From NCBI GenBank assembly GCA_029204225.1, contig CM055100.1, forward strand, positions 1,152,587-1,216,586: a DNA stretch of 64,000 nt, given 5' to 3'. The stretch is from Diphasiastrum complanatum (Eukaryota > Streptophyta > Lycopodiopsida > Lycopodiales > Lycopodiaceae). Both the position numbers and the translations under genes were made by a program. The notes beneath the pieces were generated by a model. It had not been told where the DNA came from. It saw only the letters and a list, made by a program, of their open reading frames with translations, and searched no databases. This document shows positions 1-11,509 of this stretch, piece by piece (position 1 is the stretch's first letter; each line of letters begins with the position of its first letter).

Positions 1-839
1 TCTTCTGTGGGTCGTGCCATCTACCCATTGCCGAACCCTGACCGGCGGATTTGTTTGGAACCCTACCTTGTGGATCACGGGTTAGAAAGCCAAGAGCATT
101 TCTTTGCCTGTCAAAGATCGTTCGTTTGAAAGTTATGGAAAAAAATCTCTTAGTCCCATTTACTACCAATTTGAAAACTCCTTTCTGAACATTGTCGTTG
201 TGTTGTGTTGAATTACTCACCCATTTGTCATTACTTTAAAACCCTAATATTGAAACTGCTTATATGGGATAGGTAAATGGGGCATTGAAATTTTGTTCGC
301 CATTTGTTTCAAGTCAAGCCACAAACAATGATTTTCCCTAATCCGAAATTATGTGAGTAGGGAGGGTGGTATCTATGCATTCATCCTAATTCATGTGCAC
401 ACCCTCTATGTTTAGCCAACACCAGCTTAAGATCTCACGGTGAAGTTGATTGATTACACCTTTAGCCCTAACTCGAGATATGTTGTGCCTTGAATCTCAT
501 TGATCGTGCCATTGCCCCAAATGGATTCACACGGGGTGATGTTGCATGCCTTATTTTCGACTCCATTATGCCCAATGGAGCTTGAGCTGTAATTGTGGTA
601 TCGAATGACTTCCGTTAGCATTTCCTTAGATTGCCAGTCTATTTGGAGGTCGTTTTATAATCCTTCACTTCTATGGTGTAAGAAAATATCCCAATGGAAT
701 GACAACAGATGATGTGGTTTTGCAACAATGATTGCACGCATGCCTGGGAGCCAGAAAGGAGCATATCCCCTAAACTTGTGAGGATGCCCAACATATGGCC
801 TGTTGTTGAAAGGACAAACCTTACACAACAAGAAGTGCA
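1..839. other. no recognisable gene
   Basis: AT-rich sequence with only short open stretches on both strands. It may be the decayed 5' part of the SWIM-finger element that follows, but I could not connect a reading frame across it. Confidence 0.4.
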
Positions 840-1258
840 ACAAAATGTTGCATCATCTTCAACGACAAGCAGAGATGGCAGGTGATTCAAGTTCAGAATT
901 GGTATACAGTGTAGCAGCACTTCTCCGCATAAATAGAGCATTGACCATGAACGCATAGGTGGTACATGTAAAAGTATTGGAAAAAGAGAAACATGAAATA
1001 TTTGTTATCAAGACGGATTTATCGGTTGATCCAAACACTCGATATGATGTGCGCCACATTGCTACAAACCCCCTTTGCACTTGTCCAAATTTTCAAAAAT
1101 GACATTCAGAGGGAAAATCGTATTTGGCTTGCAAACATCTATATTTTGTATTTCTTAGAGTGATGGGCCTTGACCAAAATAATAATATGTTTCTGCATCA
1201 GCCCATACTAAAATATGTTGAAGTTTTTCAAGCTTTAACTAGAAACAGAACATTTCTA
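840..1258 (+). pseudogene. SWIM zinc-finger relic, MULE-like transposase tail
   Basis: One plus-strand frame reads through a SWIM-type zinc finger: C-T-C-P-N-F-Q, about 13 residues, then A-C-K-H (CxCx(n)CxH) at about 1076-1137. Upstream in the same frame are a residue run ending YDVRHIATNPL and a stop at about 956. SWIM fingers of this form close plant MULE transposases and the FAR1/FHY3 family derived from them. A TGA at 1100-1102 lies between the two metal-binding pairs, where relatives commonly carry arginine, so it may be a decayed CGA. No DDE catalytic core was found upstream, so this is a broken 3' fragment. The family is inferred from the motif only. Confidence 0.55.
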
Positions 1259-1569
1259 TGAACCCGCATAGTCATGCCTATCATATATAGCATGACAAAA
1301 TCATCACATTTTATAAATGTGGCTTTTGATTCATGCAAATGTTATTGATAAAGCCAATGAAAAATATATCTCTCACTGTTTCTAGTTAGCTGGAATGTAA
1401 AAGCGATTTATTATTAGTGTGTTATTAATATCTCCAAATTTGTGTCCCTAGCATGTTTGGGAAGTGACAACAATTTGTTGCTTCATATATAACCGTGACT
1501 TTGTATATATGAACATGTTACAATTGATATAGTTTTAGCCTTGAAGTGAGCTATAATTTTTCCATATTG

Positions 1570-2358
1570 TGTTGAAATGGAAAAATAATCCATCTTGACT
1601 TTAGGCTTGCTACAAATATTGTACCATGCAAGTATGTTGTTCCATAAATGCAAATGCCAAGTTTGGCCTAGATAGAACTCGAGCTATATGGATAGGTCAT
1701 ATCTGGTTTGATGATTACAACTTGCATATAGATTGTAGACTTAGAAATAGCAAAAATATGCTAGTAGAAACTCGTGGCATTTCACATGCATTAATTGTGA
1801 GTGATCCATAATGACATGCAAAGCATGCACAAAGTGAATTGGACACATGCATGATGATTTGTACATTTCTAGTTAGAACTAGGACACTTGGTAAAAGTAG
1901 GTAGAGATGCATGCATGAGATGTGACAAATGTCACATAGACTCTAGTTTTCACTTTAGATGTCATCAAAAGGTGGATGGATGTGGTTCTACCTCGAGCTA
2001 CCTCAAACTCCATAAATATGTGTAGCTCTCCTCATAATTCATGATGAAGAACCAAAGCTTTGTAGCTATCTCTTGCCATTTTGGATCCACACAATTTTTG
2101 CTTGATATCTCGCTATCTTTCTCTCTCTAACTCATGTTGAGGGTAATGCTAATACACTAATTTCTTGTACTTTTGCTCATTTATGATTCATTGCTATCAT
2201 TCTCTGATGCTTAGCATGCTAGATTGTGTTTAAGCCATAACTTCTGTACTAGATCTTGCTATTCAATCTAGAATCAGGTTATTGTGATCATAAAGCTTAA
2301 TTAGATCTATCATACTTGTGGATCTTCCCCACACGTGTGAATTCTAGAAATTTTGTCA
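1570..2358 (+). repeat. 5' LTR of copia A
   Basis: Starts TGTTGAAATGG and ends AATTTTGTCA. It is nearly identical to 5612-6403. A TATA-like CATAAATATG lies at about 2011, and a G-box palindrome CACACGTGTG at 2330-2339 close to the LTR end. It would have driven element transcription. Confidence 0.93.
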
Positions 2359-2371
2359 TGGTATCAGAGCC
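2359..2371 (+). promoter_or_regulatory. primer binding site, copia A
   Basis: TGGTATCAGAGCC directly abuts the left LTR. It is complementary to the 3' end of initiator tRNA-Met, the usual primer for plant copia reverse transcription. Confidence 0.85.
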
Positions 2372-3128
2372 AAATTGAGCTTTGCATGCTAACATCTTTG
2401 ATTGTACAAGAATTTGAGAGCTAAATCAAGCCCAAAAACAGTTATACACTTTTTCTCACCTTTCTCTGAAGTGTGTTTGGATCAAATCGGATTGAAACTG
2501 AATTTTCAGGTCTGAAAAGTGGTAGTACGGAATTCTGGAATTTCGCACGTGTGAAAATCAGTCATTTTCAGTCCCTTATATCTCCTTGCTTGTAGATCTA
2601 AAGATAGTGGTTTATAGCTTGATGGAAATCTTATGATGTCTACTTTCCATAGAAATTGGAACCAAATCAATCTGATGTGTCTATCAAGAGTTATAAGCTC
2701 TTAAAGAGGGTAGGGAGAGGTCCAAAATCCGAGTGACCAAATTTTGATTTGATTCAATCTTGCTTTGTTCTGAGTCCATTGTTTTGAGCATCCTACACAA
2801 GAAACTGAAGATCAAGACTAAGTTTGAAGTAATTGAACACCCTTTGATCCTTCTATGTATCAATAGTGTTTTCTTTTGAAGCATTTCACACGTGGCCAAA
2901 GTAGGATTCAAACTTGTCAAAGTGTCTCAATCCACTTTGTGTATCTGATCTAGATAATCTTGTTTTGTGAAATATTTGAGATTCATCTCAAATACAATTG
3001 CAAGTTTTTCACATAGGAAGGTGGTACATCCTTGAAAATACCTATAGTGAAAGAGAGCAACAATATTAAGTTTGATTGGAACAAGCTCAAACATATTGCA
3101 GTCCAATAAATAAGAAGTCTTCATCTAA
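2372..3128 (+). other. untranslated leader of copia A
   Basis: About 750 bases between primer site and gag start with no long reading frame. It contains two further ACGTG motifs (about 2546 and 2887), like those in the LTRs of this window. Confidence 0.6.
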
Positions 3129-3570
3129 ATGGCATCTCTGGGAGGATATCTTCTAGAAGCAAATGAAAGACTAAATACTTCTAATTATTCAATTTGGAAG
3201 TTTTAAATGGAGTCTATTTTGATACTCCAGGATGTTATGGACATTGTGCTTGGTGTTGAGGAGGAGCCTCAAGCATAGGCTGAAATTTCTAAGTATAGGA
3301 AGAGAGCTAGAATGGCTCTACATTTCATTAAGATGAATGTATCTAATAAAATTTTGAGAGAGATAGGATCTTGCACCACAACCAAAGATGCTTGGGATGC
3401 ACTTAAGTCCATCTATGAAGCAAAGAATACTTACTCTAAGGAATCAGATTTTCTAAAGTTTCCAAAGAAGTGAGGAGAGTGCATCAAACTATGTTCTGAG
3501 AGTTAAAGATCTTCATATAGAGCTTTCCTATGTTGGTGTTACTATTAACCAAGATGAGCTAGTTTCTAAT
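3129..3570 (+). pseudogene. copia A gag, N-terminal fragment
   Basis: Starts MASLGGYLLEANERLNTSNY, matching the gag start of family B (MASINAYLLDTNERLNKTNY). This is the UBN2/DUF4219-type gag that forms the particle shell. It is broken by TAA at 3204, TAG at 3276 (compatible with CAG to TAG), a frameshift near 3432 and a stop soon after. The text is then lost at about 3570, where the deletion joins it to integrase. No zinc knuckle remains. Confidence 0.8.
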
Positions 3571-5594
3571 GTTCTTGCACTTGCTGGAAACTCACCTTTT
3601 GAAGTCTTGTTTAAAAACAAACCTAAGGTAGATCACCTTAGAGTTTTTGGATGTGCTTGCTTTGTTCATATACCCTTGGAAACAAGGAAAAGAGATGATC
3701 CTAATTCTATTAAAGGGATCGTGGTTGGATATGCATCCAACAAGAAAGTTTATATAATTTATGTTCCCTCTACCTCAACTACAATTGAGAGTAGGGATGT
3801 TATATTCCATGAGGATCAAAAATACATTCTTGAAGAGGTTGAGTTCAAAGATTCTCACAAAGATACTCCAATCATCACTCTTGAAGACTATCATGGAGAG
3901 ATGGGGCCGAGAATTGAGGAGGAGTCACCTCAAATTTTTTCACCAAGGAGAACTCAAAGAGAAAGATCTGAGCCTAGGAGGCTTACATATGAATATAGAG
4001 ACAAGCAAGTGGAACTCAACTCCACTAATTGTGCTTATTTTATTTCACATGAGGAGCCAAAGGACGTATATGATGCACTCAATTCGAAGGAATGGTATCT
4101 TTCCATGAAGGAGGAATATGATGCTTTGATGGCCAACAAGACATGGAAGCTTGTGAATCTTCCATCCAACAAGCACACCATTGGTTGCAAGTGGGTTTTT
4201 TGAGTCAAGTATAATCAAGATGGCACAATCAACAAGTACAAGACTAGGCTTTGTGCAAAGGGCTTTGCTCAAGTTTATGGACTTGATTATGAGGAGACTT
4301 TTGCTCCAGTTGCAAAGATGGTATCAATTAGAATCATAATTTCTATTGCTTGTTTTTTCAATTGGCAAGTTCTTCAACTAGATGTCTCCAATGCATTTTT
4401 AAATGGATATCTAAAAGAAGAGATTTATATGGATCAGCCTATTGGGTTCATCCATGACAAAGACAAAGTTTTCTTACTCTTCAAAAGTCTATTGGACTAA
4501 AGCAAGCTCCAAGGTCATGGTATTCTTGACTTAACACCTTTCTTGAGTCACTAGGATTTAATCTTAGTAACTATGATCCTTTCTTGTATGTCAAGTTTTT
4601 TGATAGAGATATTGTCATCCTTCTTATTTATGTTGATGATATCATTCTAACAGGAAGTTGTATCAAGTTAGTTGAGGAGACCAAGATTGCACTTGGAAAA
4701 GAATTCAAGATGCAAAATCTTGGAAAAATTCATTACATATTAGGATTAGAGATTGACTTTCTTAAAGTTAAAGCTTTTGTATGTCAATCCAAGTATGTTC
4801 TTTCAATATTAAAAAAGTTCAATATGTTAGATTGTAAGAGTATAGAAACTCCTATGGAGCAAAATGTAAAAGACCCTAACAAAGGTGATGAAAGGTCCTT
4901 CGTGGACATCACTCTTTTTAGGAGTCTTATAGGCTCCTTAATTTGGCTCACAATAACTAGACCTGACATAAGCTTTAGTGTTCATAAGTTGAGCCAGACT
5001 ATGCAAAATCCTACCATTTATCATTGGAAAATGGCCAAGAGAGTGTTTAGATATATATCTTCAACTTTTGATTATGGTTTATTATATAAAAGTGAAGATC
5101 TTTCTATAGTTGGTTATTTCGACCCGGATTTTGCAAGTGATAGAGCAGATCGAAAATCTACAACTGCTTATGTCATATATCTTGGAAGAAACTTGATATC
5201 TTGGCTTTCCAAAAAGCAAGATACTGTATTACTCTCATCTTGTGAAGTTGAGTATAAGGCACCTCACTACAACAACAAAGAAAATGCTTTGGATCAAGAG
5301 GATGCTAGTGGAGCTAAGATAATCATGGAAGATGATCTACCTATGATCATGTGTGACAACATTTCAGCCCAAGCCCTTGCCAACAACCCAATATTCCATG
5401 CAAGGAGCAAACATATTGAAGTTGCACATCACTTCATGAGAGAGAAGCTCATTGGAGGGAAAATCTACTTGGAGCACATCAACAAATCATCTTGTATTGC
5501 TGATATGCTCACCAAACCTTTGAGCAAGAGTTCCTTCATCAAGCATAGAGCCAATCTTGGAGTAATACCAAGATCCATGTTCAAGTCAATATAG
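3571..5594 (+). pseudogene. copia A pol: integrase C-terminus, reverse transcriptase, RNase H
   Basis: Begins in the integrase C-terminal region (KVDHLRVFGCACF...) and continues into reverse transcriptase (IGCKWVF, then DVSNAFLNGYL), with the catalytic YVDD at 4629-4640. It ends in RNase H (HARSKHIEVAHHF and ADMLTKPL) with the final stop at 5592-5594. Open pieces are 3607-4203, 4318-4500 and 4584-5594. A TGA at 4201 replaces the usual arginine of the WVFR motif, and a stop plus frameshift lie near 4498-4580. The RNase H part has a local scrambled stretch near 5255-5310. Not functional. Confidence 0.88.
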
Positions 5595-5611
5595 ATTGTT
5601 TTTAGGAGGAG

Positions 5612-6403
5612 TGTTGAAATGGAAAAATAATCCATCTTGACTTTAGGCTTTCTACAAACATTGTACCATGCAAGTATGTTGTCTCATAAATGAAAATGCC
5701 AAGTTTGGCCTAGATAGAACTCGAGCTATATGGATATGTCATATCTGGTTTGATGATTACAACTTGCATATAGATTGTAGACTTAGAAATAGCAAAAATA
5801 TGCTAGTTGAAACTCGTGGCATTTCACATGCATTATTTGTGAGTGATCCATAATGACATGCAAAGCATGCACAAAGTGAATTGGACACATGCATGATGAT
5901 TTGTACATTTCTAGTTAGAACTAGGACACTTGGTAAAAGTAGGTAGAGATACATGCATGAGATGTGACAAATGTCACATAGACTCTAGTTTTCACTTTAG
6001 ATGTCATCAAAAGGTGGATGGATGTGGTTCTACCTCGAGCTATCTCAAACTCCATAAATATGTGTAGCTCTCCTCATTATTCATGATGAAGAACCAAAGC
6101 TTTGTAGCTATCTCTTGCCATTTTGGATCCACACAATTTTTGCTTGATATCTCTCTATCTTTCTCTCTCTAACTCGTGTTGAGGGTAATGCTAATACACT
6201 AATTTCTTGTACTTTTGCTCATTTATGATTCATTGCTATCATTCTTTGATGCTTAGCATGCTAGATTGTGATTAAGCCATAACTTCTGTACTAGATCTTG
6301 CTATTCAATCTAGAATCAGGTTATTGTGCTAATCATAAAGCTTAATTAGATCTATCATACTTGTGGATCTTCCCCACACGTGTGAATTCTGGAAATTTTG
6401 TCA
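5612..6403 (+). repeat. 3' LTR of copia A
   Basis: Starts TGTTGAAATGG after the purine tract and ends AATTTTGTCA just before the TATTG duplication. It shares the CACACGTGTG palindrome (6375-6384) with the left LTR. Scattered substitutions and a small insertion separate the two LTRs, so the insertion is old. Confidence 0.93.
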
Positions 6404-6854
6404 TATTGCACAGTTGTTTTGTGTTGCTTGAAGTGAGTTGTATGTAAAGCAAAAAAAAAAAAAAAACAATTCGATTCAAAAAAGGATCAAGGTTTTGATT
6501 CTATAAGCTTTGATAGCATAATAGCAAAATAATTTACAAGCTTGAACATGACACATTGTTGAAATACTTCAGAACTAGATTTTACAATTTTTTTACACCA
6601 AAAATAGAAATGCTCTCTCATTAATCATCGACCCAAGCACCAACAATAATTCCATGGAGAATCATACTTTGTCGTGCATGTAACTAGAACATGCCATCTA
6701 TAGCATGCCACATCTCCAAGTGGCGAGTCACTCACCATTACCCTTCTTAGTAGGCAAGTTTGAGGCCCCATACTTTGATGAGAATTCATATTTTGAAAAT
6801 GCATATTTCTAGTTTTTTATTTCTAACAGCTTTAATATCTAACAATACATGATT
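6404..6854. other. spacer between copia A and copia B1
   Basis: Contains a poly-A run at about 6451-6467 and otherwise ordinary AT-rich sequence. No gene seen. Confidence 0.5.
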
Positions 6855-7536
6855 TGTAAAAATTACAGCAAATAAGGATTCTAAAACACTTGAAATGGTG
6901 AGGGAAACAATAGATTATGATTTCATAAGATTAGCACAAGTTGAACCATCAAAATCCATCAAAAATCTATGCTTGAACCTCACTAAATGGCCCAAATCCT
7001 TGAAGAAGGCTTCACACGTGTGAAAGTACGGCCTCCCACAGTCTGAGTACTGTACACCATACCTACATTCAATCCTATAATCATTAGTAATCACAAGTAT
7101 TCAAACAATTATGAACATAGAGAGCAATTGCACCATTATGAGAGAAAAAACATGAAATTGTTTGATTGATTTTGGTGAGATATCATCACCTATATATACA
7201 TGATCCATCACGGTTTTGGGCAGGTATGAGTAGCCCTAAACCTATCCCTAATGCTAATTTTGGTGGATCTTTCATCCCTACCAAGTTAGGGTTGGAACCT
7301 TGGAGATCCCTCAACAATGCAAAAATTACCAAAAATAGCTCCTATTTTTTCTCCCTTGTATCTAAGCATAATTTGGACTCATTCCAAAGGTTCTAACACT
7401 TAGGTCTACTTGAGAACATCCTTATGAATGGAATCCTATGCTATTTGGCACGTGTGACAAGCCACATCATGACCATCTAACTATTTACAAGTCATATGAC
7501 CAAAACTAGTCAAGCTAGAATTGTGAATTTTTAACA
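6855..7536 (-). repeat. 3' LTR of copia B1 (element orientation)
   Basis: Plus-strand text runs TGTAAAAATTAC...TTTTTAACA, with TGTTAAAAATT/AATTTTTACA-like ends. It contains the 14-bp palindrome TTCACACGTGTGAA at 7011-7024 and a second ACGTG motif near 7450. Four nearly identical copies of this LTR occur in the window. Confidence 0.93.
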
Positions 7537-7550
7537 CTCCTCCTCACTAT

Positions 7551-9130
7551 CTAGCTTGGTTCAATCATTGCTTTACTAATCACTCCAAGTGATGATCTGA
7601 ACTTCATAAAAGGTGTCTTTTGAAGTGGTTTAGTAAGTAGATCAGCTACACATTCATTGCTTGGAACATGCTCCAAAGCAATATCCTTGGCTTGCACCAT
7701 TTCTCTCACAAAGTGATGGCATATCTCAATGTGCTTAGATCTTGCATGGAAGATTGGGTTAGATGCAAGGTGTTGGGCTGATATATTGTCATTGTAGATG
7801 ATTGGTGCCTCCTCTGAATCCATGATCTTTAGCTCCACCAATAATCTCTTGATCCAAAGTACCTCCTTTGTAGTGGTTGTCAAAGCTTTGTACTCGGCCT
7901 CGGTTGAAGATAGAGATATAGTTTCTTGCTTTTTTGAAAGCCATGAAACCACACCTTCTCCTATGAAAGTTGAATAGGCACTTGTTGATTTCCTATCCCT
8001 CTTGTCCGCTGCAAAATCTGAATCACTAAATGCATGAAGGTTAATCACATCTCCTCTATATAGAATCCCAAAATCCAATGTACCCGAGATGTATCTTAGA
8101 ATCCTCTTAGTCTTTTTCCAATGGATATTCAATGGCTTTTGCATGGATTGGCTCAACCTACATACACTAAAGCTAAGATCTGGTCTAGTTATAGTGATCC
8201 ACATTAAGGAACCTATAAGTTGCCTAAACAAAGTGATGTCCATGAAGGATCTTTCATCATCTTCATTTGGCACTTTTACATCTTGGTCCATTGGTGTGTT
8301 ACCACTTTTGCATACTTCCATCTTAAACTTCTTCAAAAAACTTTGAGCATAGTTTACTTGACTTATAAAGATAAAATCAGACTCTCTAAGTACTTCTATG
8401 CCTAAGATGAAGTGAAGACACCCTAGATCTACCATCTTGAACTCTAAGGATAGATCTATCTTGATTTTTTCAATACCATCAACACTATTTCCACTAATGA
8501 TGATGTCATCTACATAAATGAGTAAAAGTACAATACCAACATCATCAAACTTAATGTAAAGAGTGGGATCATATTCACTTTGAACAAAAGAAAGTGAAAT
8601 AAGATAGCAATGTAGTCTTGAATTCCAAGATCTCGAGGCTTGCTTCAAGCCATAGATGCTTCTTTGGAGATGGCATACTTTGTTCTCCATTCCATGCTTG
8701 ATGAACCCTTGTGGCTGCTCCATATAGATATCCTCTTCCAAAAAACCATTCAAGAAAGCATTAGAGACATCCATTTGACATAGAATCCATCCAAAATGTG
8801 ATGCAAGTGCAATGATTAGCCTTATTGTGACCATCTTGGCCACGGGTGCAAAAGTTTCCTCATAGTCTATCCCTCTCTCTTGAGCATAACCTTTTGCAAC
8901 TAATCTTGCTTTATGTTTGTTAACACTCCCATTTGCATTCAACTTAAGCTTGAAGACCCACTTGCATCCTATTACATTCCTTTGAGGTCTCTCAACAAGC
9001 AACCAAGTTTCATTCTCAATCAAGGCATCATACTCATCCAACATAGCTTTATACCATTCTTTGCAGTTCAATGCATCTTCAACATTAGATGGTTCTTCAA
9101 AACTAGATAAAGCATGTGGATGAGATACCC
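7551..9130 (-). pseudogene. copia B1 reverse transcriptase-RNase H
   Basis: The pol C-terminal half. Reverse transcriptase shows NVIGCKWVFKLKLNANG, KARLVAKGYAQ, DVSNAFLNGFL and the catalytic YVDD (8505-8516). RNase H shows ISLSSTEAEYKAL, HARSKHIEI and ADLLTKPLQ, ending at 7551. This stretch has no stop and looks biochemically complete. However, a 5-base loss near 9112 relative to copy 2 puts it out of frame with integrase, so it has no start of its own. The apparent open frame continuing to 9359 is the wrong frame of integrase. Confidence 0.85.
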
Positions 9131-10005
9131 TCAACTTGCTGTCCTTTGCCTTGATATGTGAGCCTTGATGGCTCCACTTTTTCCCTTGAAGATCTCCTTG
9201 GTGTGATAGGTGGGTTTGGTGCTTGCTCCTCCATGAGCTCCTCCTCAAAACCAAGATCTTGCTCCTCGGCCATCTTCTTCTTGATTGTTGGAGCACTTGA
9301 GCCTTCTTCAAGCGTATGCATATGATGTTCATCAAAGATGACATCCCTTGAAACAACAAATTTGTTCAAGGATGGGAGATAGACTTTGTAGCCCTTGCTT
9401 GAGCTTGCATATCCAAGCATGATCCCTCTTGTGGAAGATGGATCCTCCTTGGTTCTTGTTTCCAATGGCACATGCACATAACATATACACCCAAAAACTT
9501 TCAAGTGATTAAGATTGAGTTTCTTTCCATACAACATATCATAAGGAGTTTTGCCTTCAATTGCTTTGCAAGACACCCTATTCATCAAGTAGTTTGCACA
9601 TACAAGAGACTCACCCCAAAAGGAGTTGGGCAAACAAGCATCTAATCTTAAAGCCTTAGAACATTCACATAATGTTCTATTCCTTCTTTCAGCAACTCCA
9701 TTTTGTTGAGGAGTGTAAGGACAAGAAGTCTCTTTCTTGATCCCTTCCTCCTCACAAAAGGCCTTGAACTCATTGGAGATGAATTTTCCACCATTGTCAC
9801 TTCTAAGAATCTTGATGCTATGATTATGATGCTTTTCCACAAACAACTTGAACTTTACAAAAGTATCAAATACTTGAGACTTGAAGGAAAGTAAGAACAC
9901 CCAACAATATCTTGGTCATTAATGAAGGTTAAAAACATGGATGAACCTCCATTAGATTTGGTGCTAGCAATGTGCACATCCGAGTGTATGAGTTCAAGAG
10001 GATGA
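9103..10005 (-). pseudogene. copia B1 integrase
   Basis: Carries the DDE integrase core: SDNGGKFISNEF, then TPQQNGVAERRNRT. The C-terminal part follows (LNHLKVFGCICYVHVP, GYASSSKGYKVY, VSRDVIFDE). Five bases present in copy 2 (near 48373-48379) are missing here near 9916, removing the DDYSRYCW motif frame. The first catalytic Asp (HSDVH) lies upstream in this frame. The catalytic region reads NGGK where copy 2 has NGGE. Confidence 0.82.
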
Positions 10006-11509
10006 GATGACTTTGTGATGAGTTAGGAAACACCTTCTTATGTGCCTTGGATAAGGCACAAGCTTCACAAACCTTGTCTTCCTTCCCAATAGACCTTGGT
10101 AGGCCTAAAGCATACTCCTCCTTGATCATAGCCTCCATGGAACCCGAGTTGACATGTCCAAGTCTTTTGTGCCATAAAGTAAAGGTAGATATCTTGCTCT
10201 TCTCGGCCAACATGACAACATTAGTATCCACAAATGCATCCAACTTATAAAGTTTGCCAAGTCTAGTGCCCTTAGCCACTATCTTACCCTTCTTCTTGAT
10301 GAAACATTCATTTGAAGCAAATTCAACATTGAAACCATTGTCTACCGTTTGGCCAACACTTAGTAGATTCTTTGTTATTGTAGGAATGTACAAAACACCT
10401 TCTATGTTGATCTTTTTGGAAGATCCTAAGCAAAGGGGAATGCTACCAACTCCTTCAATCTTACAAGCTTCATCATTTGTTGTATAGATAGACTTTATAG
10501 GTCCATCATAAGATAAGAGAGAAGAGAAAAACTCCCTTTTACTAGTCATGTGTGAACTAGCACCCGAGTCAATCCACCAAGGATCTTCTCCTTTGAAGCT
10601 TGTTGAAGAAAATATGGACATCATGAGAGAGTCCTCATGTGAACTCTCCTCCTCCTCCTCTTTGCTCACGTTGGCTTGGCTTTGATCTTGCTTCCTCTTG
10701 AAGCATTCCGAGGCATAATGCCCCATCTTGCTACAATAGTAGCACTTCACCTTTGATTTGTCCTTCTTGACTTTGGTGGTTGATGGAGATGCCTTTGAGG
10801 GTCCTTCTTGATCCTCAAGCTTTGTAGACTTCTTGAATGTTGATCCTTTGCCTTTGGACTTGCCTTTGTCTTTGGTGAAGAGAGCTTGGTCATCTCCACC
10901 TTGGATGGAAAGCCTATCCATCCTCTCTTGCATTTGGCTCCTTCTTGATTCCTTGGCCATGAGTGTGCCTTGGAGTTCTTCAAGTATGGGTAGCTTACCC
11001 ATAATTGCATATCCCTGAACCAAATTGTCAAATTCAAAGCTTAGTCCATTCAATATGAGTTGAACAAGCTCTTCATCCTTGATAGGATCACCTATAAAGG
11101 CTAGCTCTTTGTTCAATTCCTTTACTCTTAGGACAAAAGTATGTGCACTCTCTCCTTTCTTTTGATAGCTTCTATAGATTTGATTCTTCAAAGCTAACAT
11201 TCTAGTTTGGTTCTTGGATTCGTAGACCTTTTGCAAAGTCTCCCAAGCATCTTGAGCTGAAGTGCAATCTCCTACCTCTCTTAAGAGTTCATTTGCAACA
11301 TTCATTTTTATGCAATGTAGTGCAACATTGCACCTCTTGATGTATTTGGCTTTTTCTTGAGGATGAATAGGTTCACCCTCCTTACCATTTACAATTTCCA
11401 TCAGATCTTGCATGATCATGATGGATTCCATTCTAACTTTCCATATGGAATAGTTAGTTTTGTTGAGCCTTTCATTAGTATCCAAAAGATATGCATTTAT
11501 AGATGCCAT
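9929..11509 (-). CDS. copia B1 Gag-protease, with frame-shifted tail
   Basis: Open frame of 526 codons starting ATG at 11509. The N-terminal UBN2-type gag opens MASINAYLLDTNERLNKTNY. A CCHC zinc knuckle CYYCSKMGHYASEC is at about residues 256-269. The aspartic protease active site is WWIDSGASSHM (Asp about 314), and the GAG-pre-integrase motif is LWHKRLGHVN with CEACALSKAHKKV. The last about 30 codons are out of frame: integrase text continues in another frame from about 10005. Copy 2 has the same frame break, so it predates both insertions or is a recoding site. Confidence 0.88.
   Translation of the reverse strand: MASINAYLLDTNERLNKTNYSIWKVRMESIMIMQDLMEIVNGKEGEPIHPQEKAKYIKRCNVALHCIKMNVANELLREVGDCTSAQDAWETLQKVYESKNQTRMLALKNQIYRSYQKKGESAHTFVLRVKELNKELAFIGDPIKDEELVQLILNGLSFEFDNLVQGYAIMGKLPILEELQGTLMAKESRRSQMQERMDRLSIQGGDDQALFTKDKGKSKGKGSTFKKSTKLEDQEGPSKASPSTTKVKKDKSKVKCYYCSKMGHYASECFKRKQDQSQANVSKEEEEESSHEDSLMMSIFSSTSFKGEDPWWIDSGASSHMTSKREFFSSLLSYDGPIKSIYTTNDEACKIEGVGSIPLCLGSSKKINIEGVLYIPTITKNLLSVGQTVDNGFNVEFASNECFIKKKGKIVAKGTRLGKLYKLDAFVDTNVVMLAEKSKISTFTLWHKRLGHVNSGSMEAMIKEEYALGLPRSIGKEDKVCEACALSKAHKKVFPNSSQSHLILLNSYTRMCTLLAPNLMEVHPCF

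Larger units (their letters stand above)
1570..6403 (+). mobile_element. Ty1/copia LTR retrotransposon, family A, internally deleted
   Basis: A complete insertion bounded by TG...CA LTRs of 789 and 792 bp and a perfect 5-bp target duplication TATTG (1565-1569 and 6404-6408). A tRNA-Met primer site follows the left LTR, and a purine tract (TTTTTAGGAGGAG, 5599-5611) precedes the right LTR. Inside, a gag start runs straight into the C-terminal half of integrase, then reverse transcriptase and RNase H. The zinc knuckle, protease and integrase core are gone. Stops and frameshifts break what remains, so it cannot move by itself. It is related to family B by its gag start and pol. Confidence 0.93.

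Noticed and set aside
639-1080. Three minus-strand ORFs at the window start
   Set aside because: They are antisense to the frame carrying the SWIM finger and show no motif.
1626-1811. 61-codon ORF present at 1626 and 5668, with an antisense partner
   Set aside because: It lies within the two LTRs of copia A and repeats only because the LTRs do.
7166-7396. 76-codon ORF repeated almost unchanged four times (7166, 12633, 46031, 51093)
   Set aside because: It lies inside the family B LTR on the strand opposite to the element. Its conservation is that of the LTR itself, and there is no recognisable domain.
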